This document shows positions 22,820 to 35,741 of a stretch of DNA of 64,000 bases, in pieces. A program made the position numbers and the translations under genes. The notes beneath the pieces were generated by a model, which had not been told where the DNA came from, did no database searches, and saw nothing but the letters and a program-made list of their open reading frames with translations. Where the stretch lies: contig JAJEKV010000039.1 of assembly GCA_021234155.1 (NCBI GenBank), positions 12,464,840 to 12,528,839 on the forward strand, given 5' to 3'. The DNA is from Isoetes taiwanensis. Lineage: Eukaryota; Streptophyta; Lycopodiopsida; Isoetales; Isoetaceae. Within the stretch, counting starts at the first letter, position 1; each line of letters starts with the position of its first letter.

Positions 22820-23494
22820 TTAGCCATCAATGAGAAATGTCATTTGCTCTTCTATGCTGCCAAATTGTGGCAGCAAGAATGGATAAATGACGGCCCTGCA
22901 GAAGTACAGCGTGATTCCAGGCACATAAAGAAGGCACTGCCAGATTTTTGGAAAATCAGGCTTTGATCCAGGAGTTTGTAACAAGATCAACAATTGAGTA
23001 AGCTGATTATGTCCTCTGTAGCAGAGATGTGGCAGGAGTTGATATATAGATACGGCAAAATCTGAGATAAAATCACGTTGCATGCTTGGTGGTATGGTCT
23101 ACAACTGTTTGCATGTATATATTTTAGTGCTGTGAATGGCAGTTTGTCCCTCTTATCATACCTATAGGTTCGGTAAATGCCAAGCTCCTTGCTGATAATT
23201 TCAATGGTCACGTTGAGGAAGTTGGCCTTGAAACCAAAGCATTTATCTGGATCATTGCTAAATTTCAGTTGTGTCTCTTCTTTGATGCCAAGGGTTTCCA
23301 TGTCATAGATCTGTAACTGTTTACTGTTATCTTTAACGATACTTTTCAGAAAGTCTCTGATATTAGGACAGTTAATGGTAAAAGATCGTCCATGTATCTG
23401 AAAGAGTATCTGAACTTTTCAATTTCCTTGTATTTGCCCTGTTTGGCAAGATTTTTTATGAAATTCATTTCGAACCAGGCCAAATACAAGTTGC
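22820..23494 (-). pseudogene. reverse transcriptase gene, C-terminal part (split gene)
   Basis: On the minus strand this resumes the reverse transcriptase interrupted at 35742. It reads NLYLAWFEMNFIKNLAKQG, then FRYMDDL, the catalytic YxDD box of RT motif C (codons at 23385-23396). A one-base loss in the T run just after it shifts the frame. The 104-codon frame 23301-22987 then carries TLGIKEETQLKF, FGFKANFLNVTI, the YRYDKRDKLPF segment and ALKYIHANSCRP, matching the thumb-side motifs of Penelope-like and related RTs. A further shift near 23030 leads into the 22820 stop. It is the end of a protein of about 1170 residues or more. The gene cannot make a whole protein now because 12 kb of LTR element separates it from its first half. 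Confidence 0.7.
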
Positions 23495-26055
23495 ACCAAC
23501 ACGGTGAGCGTCCCCTACTCGCGATACGGTGCCCTCACCGAGTATACAAACAGGAGTTCATCCCCCATACCAGCTCCATGCTACTACTGGGGCCCTCCAC
23601 ATACGACACCGCAAACGTGGCGGGTTCGGTGGGAAGAGTGGAAGGGTCATTGCACCCCTCCCTCGGGGCCTACCTAGGCTAAGCGGGCGTAAACATACAT
23701 GTCATTAGCACATACATCAACATCATATGACCATCACGAAGGATGGTCCTCCACATATCTGCATAGACAAAGATCAGCACATCACATAGGGAATCCTACC
23801 CAAGGCTGGACTCAAAGGGATGGTAGACGGCTTGGGTCTCGAGTTCATTGCGGGCATGAATTCATGGCAATGGATTTGGCTGGCATATGAACATGGCTTA
23901 GGGTTGTCCACTCCATCGCCCCTCCTGTGCACACTTTGCGAGTAGAATTTGAAAAGTGTTGGGACGGCTTGTCGCCACGGGATGCATAGCCAAGGGGGCT
24001 ATATCCCGGGTTACATCTCCCCGGTCCGATGGGGCGGTAGGGATTTCTCCTCGAGAGATCTACCACACTCAAGGTGACTAGAGGGCCACCGCCCGTATTC
24101 GACTTGAACTCAATGGAAGGTCATATTCACCACCTCACAGTGTGAGCCCATGCCTTGCCCCACACTATTGGGGCAAGCCATTAGACCTAGTCACGGTGAC
24201 CCCTGCAGCCTTTTTACACCGGAGGGTCGTTCAAGAGTTAGGACATGAACCTCCTTATAAGCCGCCCGGGTCCCTTCACCCACAACCGGGTGTGGCTCTT
24301 GTGCCTGTGCCGCATCTATAGTGTGCTAGAGAGGCTAACTAGGAGCATCAACTACTAGGCTTGAGGTCTCTACCCCCTTCCCAATACAAAGGAGTTCACA
24401 GAGATACATCATCCATATACATCACGGAAGAACTAAGAACATAGATCTAATCTATATCATAGAGTTAGGTTCTTTAGTTAGAGTCCGGTATCTACTCATC
24501 TAGAGATCAGATAGATACTAAAGGCGATTTAATAGGGCTAAACCTACTCGGATACAATGAGTGGAAAACGGTTTAGACCATTAAATCGACTACATACCTG
24601 ATCCATGAGTTGCTCCTCCCGACCCGGGAGTTAGGCGGGGCAAAAGTATGTCGGTGGGTATCAAAAAGCATCGCCCGGGGCCGAAGATGCTTTCAAAGAC
24701 CCATGCTTCGCGGCTTTTTTGGGTGATGGTGGGTGCTGGTGGGTTCATTTTTTTACACCCTTCATTTGTTAAGAGGATTCTTCAGCCAAGAATCATTCCA
24801 CAATGCTCGAATTTTTCATCAGATTAGCATCGATTTCATTAGATTGGAGTCTGATTAGTGCGCAGATTGACCCAAACTCCAAATTGGCATGTGAATCTCC
24901 AATTAGTTGCTCAATCCATCATATCTTTTCATAAAACTTATCCACCAAGGTAGGATTGTCATTTCGACCATATTCAGCCTAAAAGCCCCATCTAATTTTG
25001 CTTAAATTGGGCTGACTTAAGAGATTTCTCACTGTTTTACAAAAACCCATTGCAAAAAGAATGGTTTTTCTTTAATTTTTCACTCAATATCCCAAATTAG
25101 GTTCTGAAATTTTGCACATAGGATATGGGTGCATGGCCGATTATGAAAATCTGAAAAGCCCCATCTGATTTAGCTTAATTTGGGCTGAATTAAAAAATTC
25201 TTCCTTTGTACCAAAGCTAGCTGCGCGAAATGGTTTTTCTCTAATTGCTCACACAATATCCCAAATTAGATTCTGAAATTTTGCATGTAGGATATGGGTG
25301 CATGGCCGATTATGAAAATCTAAAAGCCCCATCGATTTAGCTTAATTTGGGCTGAATTAAGAAATTTTGTTCTGTTTACAAAAATTGCGAGAAATGGGTT
25401 TTCTCTAATTGCTCACTCAATATCCCAAATTAGGCCCTGAAATTTTGCATGTATGATCGAATTGCATGGCCGATTATGAAAAAACAAAAATAAAAGTCTT
25501 TGGAAAGTCTTTGGGTCTTTGGAGTCTTGAACCGCGTTTATTTGATACCCACCAGCATACTTTTGCCCACCATCCTCTTGAACTGCTCGAATCAAGGGAA
25601 ACTAATGGTGCCATTCTCTCGGGCAGAGTGCAGGGGGAGGCGGTTTTGACTCTAGAGCGACAAAACAGAGCTCTAAAACCCCAAGGAACGAAAATGGGCA
25701 AGTTAGGGTTCTTCTACTTAAATAGGCAAAGGGTTGGGGCTTAGGGTTTCCAATTATCCCTTCAGGCATGTGGGATAGTGGAAATGGGCCCACTTTGCCT
25801 TTAATGGCTAGGTGGCCAAATGTGCCTACATGGAAATGTGTGCACCTAAATGTGCCCACATGGAAATGTGTGCACCTTAATAAATGTGCATGTGCACATT
25901 AATAAGAAATGCACATACCCGACAAGTTGCCCCTAGGACTACTCACTTTGGCTACACGTCGGCCAGACACGCGTCGGTTGAGGTAGGCGTGTACGTGTGA
26001 CGAGACGATGCGATTATACGTCCACGGGACCGTATCTTTGTTTGGAAGCGTCACA
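23495..26055 (-). repeat. left long terminal repeat
   Basis: About 2.56 kb. It aligns with 34111-35741 through GTCCCCTACT, AACAGGAGTTCATCCCC, GGATGGTCCTCCACATATC, GGGGCTATATCC, the GGAAATGTGTGCACC duplicate and GACGAGAC. It contains a 931-bp DNA transposon (24638-25568) that the right repeat lacks. The two repeats also differ by many small indels. Confidence 0.8.
24638..25568. mobile_element. 931-bp DNA transposon inside the left LTR
   Basis: The ends are inverted repeats of about 28 bp, GGGCAAAAGTATG-GGTGGGTATCAAA, at 24638-24665 and 25541-25568, with two mismatches. The right LTR shows the empty site (GTTCGACCATCC). Inside are three to four tandem units of about 170 bp that share ATCCCAAATTAG, CTGAAATTTTGCA and GCATGGCCGATTATGAAAA. 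No transposase is encoded. Confidence 0.8.
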
Positions 26056-26179
26056 TTCTCCCTAACCTTGAAATGATCTTGTCCGGCAAAGATCGCGGGT
26101 CTCCCCACCTTGGAATCTTCTAACCTGCAATCAACCTGATGCATACGACATATACTACTACTATACTTACACACATTTA

Positions 26180-26685
26180 TTAAGATTACCTTAAGGTAAT
26201 ATTTTTTAAATTATTATTACGCCATTACATTATCAAATAACTTGTCAATTGTGAACTTCTATTAAGCGTGGTACTTATTAGTCCTCGTTATTATAACATT
26301 TAGTTTATCACAATTTAACACTTTCATATACAATTATTATTTAAGGTACTCTTCATTCCTTGCAACACATTCCAACAAAATTTGTGTTGCAAGTCCCTCA
26401 CCTTAAAATCAAGCATTAATTTTACAATATCTATAATTACATACTTACTATCTTAATTATTAGAATTACTCTAAGGTAATGTTTAAGACATTCTTGTACT
26501 ATTTCATTACCCAATTAACTTATCACTTCATAACTTAATTCCACGCAAGGTAATTATTAACCTTACTTAACACAACATTTAAGTTTATCAAAGTTTATCA
26601 ATTTCATACAAAATTTACACTTCTAAGGTACTCTTCATCCCTTGCAACACATTATGACTAAATTTGTGTTGCAAGTTTTCGTAGC
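26180..26685 (+). repeat. tandem pair of about 275 bp
   Basis: Both units run from a TTACYYTAAGGTAAT block through AGTTTATCA and AAGGTACTCTTCATYCCTTGC to AAATTTGTGTTGCAAGT. The copies end at about 26405 and 26685. Confidence 0.75.
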
Positions 26686-29600
26686 TCGACCTCCTTGCCC
26701 TCCGGAGCGCTCTATTGGCCTGCAGGTCGACCTACGTTATTACTATTTTAATTATTAATAAAATTTTGGTTATATGGTGACCACCCCACCTATCTACATG
26801 GATGCATGGCTAATCTCCCGGCGTAGGAAGAGGGTGAATCTTCCATTATGGTCGTGGAGACGGCCTATATGCCTATATGCGCTCATGCCTACACCTCCTA
26901 TTTGCCCAGCGTGGAGGATATCCTTCCGCGTGGGGCGTGTGAAGGATAGCTTCCTCCTATCAAAGCATATATGGGGCTAAAGGTGCCTTTCCTATCAATG
27001 CATTCTGAATGACCTCCTTTCTCGAGGTCGTCTACTTCCGTGGGGACCCAGTAGACTTTCTAATCTACCTTCCACTTTCGTCAAAGCGGAAAGCGGTCAT
27101 GCCTACATTGACATTACACCGCGCCCTAGAGATCAGCGTAGTGGTCTCATCGCCGGTAACAACGCATGCAACCCCTACCTAGCATAGGTTGCATGCGTAG
27201 ATTAATCTTAACTATACAAGCATTTAATCTACACACAAAACGACATGCCTGAGCCGATTTTTGCTGGCTCCGTTAATGCATGTGATTAACATAATTACCC
27301 TACGGTAATATTTATGAATTAACATTATCATAGTATCGGATACATTACTTCCGATAGTACAATTATATTTACTCTAAGCTTTGCAATATTTAACGACTTT
27401 TAGATCACGATTATTTGAATAATAACCCTGATTTAGACCTATTGTTACATAGACAAGGTTTTAATTATCATACACAAGAATTAGATGTGCTTATTCTCTT
27501 CCTTGGGTTGATTACCCTTGGAAGTATATCCCTAAGATGCACTTAAGTATATTTGAATTCTATTCTCTATCTATTTTTATAAGGACCCCAAGGTCATATG
27601 GCTATCCTTGGAAGGAATTGCATCCTTGCGAAGGATTAATTAACATGCTACCTCACATTATCGTTGTTATTTAACTTATTTCCGTATGGTACATATACGT
27701 ACAGTAATTCCATGCAATTATTAGGATCTATATTTAACTTATTTATAAGACACATTAAAACTTATAATGCATGCGTCATTTTACCTAGGCTAGAATGCAT
27801 CCACCCATTGAGCAAGGCCGAGTAATTTGGAGATGACTTGGTCGTTGCATTGCTCCCATAGTTTTTGCTCCACTTCATTGGTGTAGATAGCTCTTTGCGT
27901 CGGGACATACGTTGAAGACCTCCCGAGCTATCTATCTATCTATCTTACGCTCTATTCGCCCGGCCATTGCGAGTGAACTCTATTCTGATCTGGTCAATTG
28001 ATTGCCCGTCACGTTCAATCATAAGATTGAGCCCTCCCACTTTCTTCAAAAAGAAAATGGTCCTGCACCCCTTCAATGGCGTTGTACACAACATCATATC
28101 TATTCTCTCCCCTTAAGAGGTTATATGCTTCTTACTTAGCACATTAATTTACTAGCCTTAGCTAACATATATAACCATCTAAGATGGGTACACATATTAT
28201 GTTATTATTTATTTCAATATAGCTATGGGTTACCTACTTAGTTAGAACGATTCTAAACCACAAGGTTTTGTCATCATGACAATTCCTTTTGTCTCAAAAG
28301 ACTATTTGATTACTATAATTTTTATTTTAGATGTACCTTGCATGTATTATTCTTTTTTATATTCTAGAGATTCCCCTTTCTTAGTTATTTAGCTCTTGGA
28401 ATATTCCTACCAATCGAATTGATGTCCTCGTAACAAGTTGGCGGGACTTGTTAGATTACTTCTTTTGTTTGGTTGGATTATTCTTTGAGGTACTAGATTT
28501 ATACATGGTCAACAATTATCCTAGTAATGATTCCTTCTTAGCGAGGAGATCAATCTCACCAAGTGGTTTCAATACGTTGGATGTCTGTTAACAATCGTGT
28601 ATAATTATAGTTACTCCCTATGCATTTCCTTCCCAATCCTTGGCTTAGCTCAATATTGGGGCAATCCTTTAGCCTTAATATCCGGAAATGCCTTCTAATC
28701 CCAATATGGATGTTCACCGTCCATACATTTAACTGCTAGGCTCCATGGCCTTAGATGCTTGAGCTTGCTAGAAGCTCATCCACTCGTTACTGCTTGAAGT
28801 AGCAAGGTAACGTTCTTAAGTCATTTCGATACGCCGGTCTCTCCTTGGCGGTGGCTCCTCTTTGATGTAGAGGTTGACTTTTGTTCGTTAGAAGCCTCGC
28901 ATTGTTGCTTGATGGTGTAGTTGATCACTTGAAATCTTCCATGCCGCTTTTCAAAAGCACGAAGGTGGCGCCCGTTGAAAAAGATCTTTCATCTTGAACT
29001 TTTTTGTCTTGGCAGCTAAAGGGCGACTCAGATCCGATATTGTTTCTTCGACTCCATCGATGTCTCATCGTCGAGGTCCTCTTGTCGTTATCATGTTGAT
29101 TGCTTCACCCCGCAACTTGCATGACATCTCTTCCTTTGATCTGTTACGCTATGGGAGGGAAGGAATAACAAGGGAACTATACATGCACAACATATAGCTT
29201 ACATAATTACAATTACTACTAGAGCTATTAGGTCTCCCTTGTTGCCTCCCTTGGTTGGACACCTACTCCTTGGCAATGTCGCCGGTGTTCCTCGGTGCAA
29301 TGGTGTTGACGATCTATATCCTCCTATTTATGCGTCGGCTCGTTGCTCGGGGGTAACTTGTTGATATACTTGGGCCCTCCGATGTTTTGCCGGCTATGGC
29401 ACAACCGCTTTGCATCATATTCTAACTAAGGTGTGCTTGTCGTTGATGCTTCGACATTTCAGTCCGCTTCTTGATCACGTTTCGGGCAATAATTGTTCCC
29501 CCTTCATGATACTTGAAGCTATTTGAAGGCGTCTCTCTTGAGGTTTTGTCGCGATTCCTTTGGCTATACTCCTGCGGGTTGTTCTCTTCTGCTTGTTGTT

Positions 29601-32600
29601 CTTTGAATCGTTCATCCTTGGGTTCACCAAGTTGCATGCAAGGCAGCGTGCAAGTCATCCATTTCGCCTCACCTAGTTGGTTCTCCATCGAGCTTCCTAA
29701 CTTCTTCGTTTGATCCCCTCGATCACATGGCTTGGACGTTGTCACGTTCCACAGTGCTATGCCGTCTTTTTGTCTTGAGGTACCTTCCGGTGGCTTTGAT
29801 TGTGCTCGCCAGTTTTGATCCTCCTGTTGCCTCTGGGAAGCTCGTGGAAGAAGTCGGTTGCTAGCACTTCTCCATCTTTCAGTTCGACCTTTGTCCTTCT
29901 ATGCATTTCGGTCTCTTTGGCAAGTAAGGCATCATGACTCTCCCTCCCTGATGGCTCGATTTGTCCGGGATGATGGATCCTTATCTCTGCGCAGCTTGAC
30001 CCCCTTGCGTTGAAGAAGTACCTGCCTTAGATATACTCTTGTCGTTGAATAGTCCTGGGCTATTATCTTGAACTCTCTTTTAAGCGAAGGTGCTTGAGTT
30101 GCTATCCTTGTCGTTAAAGTCGAGATGCTTCTACCTTGGGCGTTTGGCGTGCCACATGTCGGAGATATGGTCGGGCTTCTTCTCTTCTAATTACTGGTAG
30201 GAGTACAATGAAGCCATCACCTAGTTGTTGGGGGCATATCTCCCATTCGCGGTGCCTTTCGTAAGTGCATCTCCATCTAATACCGTGTCATAGCATCCCC
30301 TATATTACCACAAGTTGGAATTATGGTGCGTCGAGATGTTGCCTTCTTAGTTGTCTCGTTGATGTGGGGTGTTCCTCCTTCCATTGTTGAGGCCACTCAT
30401 GTCATAAGTTCGTCAAGTGTTGTTTTTGCTACCACAAGATGTAGTGTTCGTCCGGCGATGTCACAGTGCGAAGCTGATGATCTTGACATGACCGGTATTA
30501 TCTCTTATTCGACATTGGGTGGACGAGTTGTCTTCTACTTCAAACCACTTAGGAAGTGTTTGGGTCGAAGGTTTGCTTAACCTCTCGGTCGTTTCTCCCT
30601 CGTACTTGCTCTTCCATTTTGATCTTGGGCTATAGTTGTGCTTCTATGCTTCCCTCTTTTGGTAGTTAGTGAAGGAGCTTCCTGATCTAAGCGCTAAATC
30701 CGTAAAACATGACTCTAAACTCATGTTTCTCCTTCATCGTATCTGTGAGCACCCGAGATATACAATAGACATATACGCATTTACATTGGGATTTTAATTC
30801 ATCGACTTTTTCAAAACAACTTCACGAAGATCTACTTAATTGTTTATACTCCTTTAGGGTTTCCCCTCCTCCTATCGCATTTGACCCTTTGGTTTTCTTT
30901 GCATCTTCTTTGTTACGGTTGACTCCGGATTCCTTTGAGATCTTTGCTACTATTGTTGAGCTTCATGTCTGATCCGAGCTTCGTCACGCCCGATTCGCGA
31001 AGAGTGTTAGTTGATGTGATCCCTTGAGAAAGATGCTCCTCCTTAATGTGTATATTCTGGCCGTGAGGAATGGGGTGACCGCTCAACGTCCTACATGCAT
31101 TAATGTCGTTTGCAAGGTTGCCGATGTGCGGGCCATGCCGTTGATCGCTTGAGTAGGATCACCTAGCTGTTGCAGTTGGGCATTCTTGGATGTCTTCGAA
31201 GCTCTGAGATCATGGTCGGTAGGCAGGCATTGGCATTCCTCCGCAGGTTGAATTTCTGAGTGCGACTCCTGTTGCTTGGGCTTTGCTTCATTCCGAGGTG
31301 CCTCTCCTGTGCCTGGAAGTGTGGTCATCTCTATTGTCCTTACCATGGCTCCTTCTGGTCGCCTTTGCATGATTTGTATCTGCTGGCTAGGTCGTCTCCT
31401 CCGTCCTTTGGGTCCTATCCATTCGAATCTCGCACTCCTTGGCTGACGTAGTAAGGTCGTCCTTCCTTTGGTTTCTAGGTGTTTCTGGGTCCCGAATTCT
31501 TTGTTCGCACAGAATATTCTCCTCCTTGATCTTGCCCCTAATGCTGATATAGGCCTTCAAGTTGGAGATGTTCCCTGATATGCGTCTCCTCCCCTCGTGG
31601 TCTCCTGCTGGTGCAAGGGAGCTAGAAGCTCATCTTGGTCAGCCTTACTAGGTGCTTTGTGGTTGCCTAGCTTGGTTACTCCTTTCGTTGACGTTGCATG
31701 ACATTAAGCTTGAGCTGTTGGACTGCAATGTCGTTGTTGTCTTCCCTCCAGTTTTTATACGCTCCTGTGTTGCCATGACTTCTCCCCTCGACAGAAGATT
31801 ATGCCTTCTGACCCTAGCTCGTGATGCTAACGCGGCATCGATGTCTAACGTGTTCCTGCACCTGTATTTTGTCGCCTTTGCATTCTTCCATTTGAAACTC
31901 GTGGGGCCGAGTTGGTGAAGGCGCCGAGATCCTCTTCCCGATGTGACCTCGCGTGGTAGCGGGGAGGTTGACACCTAGAAAATTCTTGATGCCGTTGGTT
32001 ACCAATTATTCTTCCCATTTGATGAAGATTGATGATAGGCCGGTGGTGTCTGTTCTACTCGTTTGTCGATTGAGGTGTTTGTCGTTGTGCTTCCCCTCTC
32101 TTGGGTCTGCCTTTCCGGTCTCCTCTCCTTATCCGTCCACGTACATTTTGGGACCTTGATGTCTTCAAGGAGTTGCCTCAAGCTCTTCTGTGGCTCGGCC
32201 CGTGCTTAAAGCAACGCCATTATTTCCTAGAGTCTAAGGTCTACTTGAAGGGTTCTCCTACAACATTCAGGCTCTATAAGCAAGCAAGGTGGCTCGGCAG
32301 CATTCACTTTGGAGACATATCTATAATCTACAAGTCTATGGATATTAGGGCGTGTGGTATGGCATGAAATGAGGGTTGTTTGCAAAACCTCCATGATGTT
32401 TGAGGCATACCCTAAGGTCCTAACAAAGTTGGTTTGGGGGAGTCAATCTCTACACATGGAGGCGACTTGGGCGGTTCTAGACTCTAGCTTCTTTCTAGGT
32501 ATCCCGGCAATAGGGAGTGTCAATGTGGTGGCTATATAAGTCAAACTGTATTAGAAGGACACAGACTAGGTCAAGGTTTATGCCTTTGGCATGAGCAGGT

Positions 32601-32939
32601 GATGTAAGGCGAGTTGGACTTGGGTTGCTATGCTGAGGTCTAGATGACTATAACAAAGGGGTGTTCTTGGGCACTTCTATCTAGGAGTAAGGTATCAGCT
32701 TCGAGCTGAGAGCAATACTTGCGAGCTACTAATGGGGTAGGCTTCTATCTACAAACAAACTACAGTTTGGAAAAAACAATTCAAGGGTTTGGGCAATTTT
32801 GGTCAATTTGGGCTAGGGTTTGACATTTCTAGCCTAATTTGAGGTCATAAATGGATTCTAGGCTATCTAATGGTCCTATTGCAACAATTTTCAGGCGATT
32901 TGGAGCTCTGTAGCTCAAGTTATGGAGGTTCAAAGTTTG

Positions 32940-33515
32940 GAGGTCTCCACGAGGTTGCGCCATGCTCAAAAAACTAAAGTTTAGTTCTTTGACCAGGCGC
33001 GAGCTGTGAGACATTGGCTGTAAATTGGGTTAAACGTGTCCAATTTGGGTGATCTAAGGGTCAAATCATGCTAGTCTCATCGAGTTAGGCAGAATGGACC
33101 CCTTACTTGGTCAATTTGGAGGTGTTTTGGTCTAGTTTGGACATGGTCTAGGTATGAAATGCTTGAACAAGGCTAGGTTACCTAAAAGATGCTATGCAGT
33201 AGGTTGAAGGTGACTTTGACAAGTCCTGGTGAAGAAATGGTAAGAGGTCTCACAGGTTGCGCCTCGCTTCAAAACTAACTTTTTGTTTTGCGACCAGGCG
33301 CGAGCTGTGAGACATCAGTCTCATTTCGATCAAAGGTGTCTAATTTGGGTAAACTAATGGTGTAAGGGTGATGGGCTCATCAAATTAGGCAGAATCGACC
33401 CCTTATTGGGTCAATTTGGAGCTGTTTTTGGTCAAGTTTGGGCGAGGTCTCACGCCTTAGCCTCGCTTCAAAACTAACTTTTGTTTTTATGACCAAGCGG
33501 TGTGAGACATCACAC
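32940..33515 (+). repeat. three imperfect direct repeats
   Basis: The module CAAAACTAACTTTTTGTTTTG then GACCAGGCGCGAGCTGTGAGACATC occurs at about 32965, 33272 and 33467, the last partly eroded. TCAATTTGGAGGTGTTTT-like spacers lie between. Confidence 0.7.
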
Positions 33516-34088
33516 TTTTTGGTCCGAGAGTATCCTATTTTACTAAAATAAAACTACTACTTGCTAACTTCGTCCTAATTACGCAAGATTTGACACATAA
33601 CTACTCAAAATTATCATGTATTAACAAAATTATTGATTATTTACAACATATCTTGGGGATCTCCCTTAATTAAACTAGCTAATTACATGCCTTCCCTCAT
33701 GAGGGTTACTCGCCGCATGAACGGTGCGGCCGTTGAGTCTTCAAAATGTTGGACCAGGCTACGCTCACGCTTCTTGAGCCTTGGCCTCCCGCTCTCGTTC
33801 GCCCTCTCCTCTTCTTGTTTCCTTGGCCTCCTTGGCCTCTGTTTTGTTTCGCCTTGTCGAGAAAGTCGAGCGATGCCGTTTGGTGCGCATCATGTCGACG
33901 AGTCCTAGTGTCTATCGAGATGTTTGTCTCTATCTAGCTTAAGGGCCTTGGTTCTAAATCTAAGGCTTAGCCATTAATATTATCTAACATTATTAAAGCT
34001 TAAATTTAATTAAAATTATAATTCAAGCGTGAACGATGATGCCCGCCCTGGTTGGTTGGCGGGGGTTTGGGGGTTCAACCGTGGGTGG

Positions 34089-34113
34089 GAGGTTCAATTC
34101 TCGCTACCGCAAA
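34089..34113 (+). promoter_or_regulatory. tRNA 3'-half-like sequence, possible primer-binding site
   Basis: GGGAGGTTCAATTCTCGC is shaped like a tRNA T-arm, with four of five stem pairs, and is followed by an acceptor-like TACCGCA. On the minus strand, as complement of a tRNA 3' end, it sits at the inner edge of the right LTR where a primer-binding site belongs. The complement of the CCA end is not present, so the call is tentative. Confidence 0.35.
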
Positions 34114-35741
34114 GATACGTCCCCTACTGCAGATAATGGGTGCCCTCACCGTGATACAAACAGGAGTTCATCCCCATACCAGCTCCATGCTAATACAGGC
34201 CCTCTCCACATGACACCGCAACGTGGACGGGTTCCAAAGTGGGGAAGAGTGGAAGGGTCATTGCACCCGTCTCCCCTCAGGGCCTACCTAGGCTGGAAGG
34301 CGTAAACATACATGTCAAGAGCACATACATCAACATCATATGACCATCCGCGAAGGATGGTCCTCCACATATCTGCATAGACAAAGATCAAAGACATCAC
34401 ATAGGAATCCTACCCAAGGCTGAGACTCAAAGGGATGACCGACGGCTTGGGTCTCCGCAGTTCATTGCGCATAATTCATGGCAATGGATTTGGTCGGGCA
34501 TATGAACATGGCTTAGGGTTGTCCACTCCATCCGCCCCTCCATTGCACACTTTGCGAGTAGGCTGAAAAAGTGTTGGGACCTCGACGCCTCACCGGATGC
34601 ATAGCCAAGGGGGCTATATCCTGGGTTACATCTCCCCAGTTCCGATGGGGCAGGTAGGGATTTCTCCCTCCAGAGATCTACCATGCTGACTCAAGGTGAC
34701 TAGAGGGCCACTGCCCGTATTCGACTTGAACTCAATGGAAGGTCATATTCACCACCTCACGAGTGTCGAGCCCATGCCTTGCCCACACGCAGTGGCAAGC
34801 CATTAGACCTAGTCACAGTGACCCCCGGCAGTCTTTACACACCAGAGGGGTCGTTCAAGAGTTAGGACATGAACCTCCTTATAAGCCAGTCTGGTCCCTT
34901 CACCCACAACCAGGTGTGGCTCTTGTGCACAGGCCGCATCTATAGTGTGCTAGAGAGGCTAACTAGGAGCATCAACTACTAGGCTTGAGGTCTCTACCCC
35001 CCTTCCCAATACAAGGAGTTCACAGAGATACATCATCCATATACATCACAGAAGAACTAAAGAACATAGATCTAATCTATATCATAGAGTTAGGTTCTTT
35101 AGTTAGAGTCTGGTATCTACTCATCTAGAGATCTAGATAGCTGCTAAAGGCGATTTAATAGGCTAAACCTACTGATACAATGACTGGAAAACGGTTTAGA
35201 CCATTAAATCGACTACATACCTGATCCATGAGTTGCTCCTCCCCGACTCGAAGTTCGACCATCCTACTGAACTGCTCGAATCAAGGGAAACTAATGGTGC
35301 CATTCTCTCAGACAGAGTCTGGGAGGCGGTTTTGACTCCTAGAGCAGCCAAAACAGAGCTCTAAAACCCTAGGAACGAAAATGGGCAAGTTAGGGTTCTT
35401 CTACTTAAATAGGCAAGGGTTGGGGCTTAGGGTTTCCAATTATCCCTTTAGGCATGTGGGATAATTGGAAATGGGCCCACTTGCCTTTAATGGCTAGGTG
35501 GCCAAATGTGCCTACATGGAAATGTGTGCACCTAAATGTGCCTATTACATGGAAATGTGTGCACCTTAATAAATGTGCATGTGCACATTAATAAGAAATG
35601 CACATACCCAACAAGTTGCCCCTAGGACTACTCACGGCTACACGCCGGGCGTACACGCCGGTTGGAGTGGCGGTATGCGTGACGAGACAATCATGATGAT
35701 ACGCCCCGGGACCAGATCTTTGTCTTGGCCGGAACGCCACA
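34111..35741 (-). repeat. right long terminal repeat
   Basis: About 1.63 kb, aligned with the left repeat after removal of the nested 931-bp transposon. On the minus strand it begins TGTGGCGTTCC directly after the RT codons for GFSCGQ. Confidence 0.8.

Larger units (their letters stand above)
26056..34110. other. interior of the LTR element, no recognisable protein domain
   Basis: Eight kilobases without a defensible gene. Hydrophilic minus-strand frames (for example 31370-31083, 31974-31648, 29745-29422) have a Gln/Arg/Ser-rich composition that could be worn gag, but I see no zinc knuckle, no protease site and no polymerase motif. The first 650 bp and the last 1.1 kb are built of repeats. 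An ATCT run lies near 27930. Confidence 0.55.
23495..35741 (-). mobile_element. 12.2-kb LTR-type retroelement (LARD-like), inserted in the RT gene
   Basis: It is bounded by direct long repeats, 23495-26055 on the left and about 34111-35741 on the right, that share some 1.6 kb. Read on the minus strand the repeats begin TGTGACGC or TGTGGCGT. The roughly 8 kb between them holds no recognisable gag, protease, integrase or RT domain, only short broken frames, as expected of a large non-autonomous derivative. Both outer edges fall inside one reading frame of an RT, which proves the insertion. The minus orientation is inferred from the TG start and from a tRNA-3'-end-like sequence beside the inner edge of the right repeat (34089-34113). 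The exact edges are good to a few bases. A target duplication could not be fixed. Confidence 0.75.

Noticed and set aside
34040-34113. Full tRNA gene
   Set aside because: Only a T-arm and acceptor-like 3' half are present; no D-arm, anticodon arm or matching 5' acceptor strand lies at the right distance.
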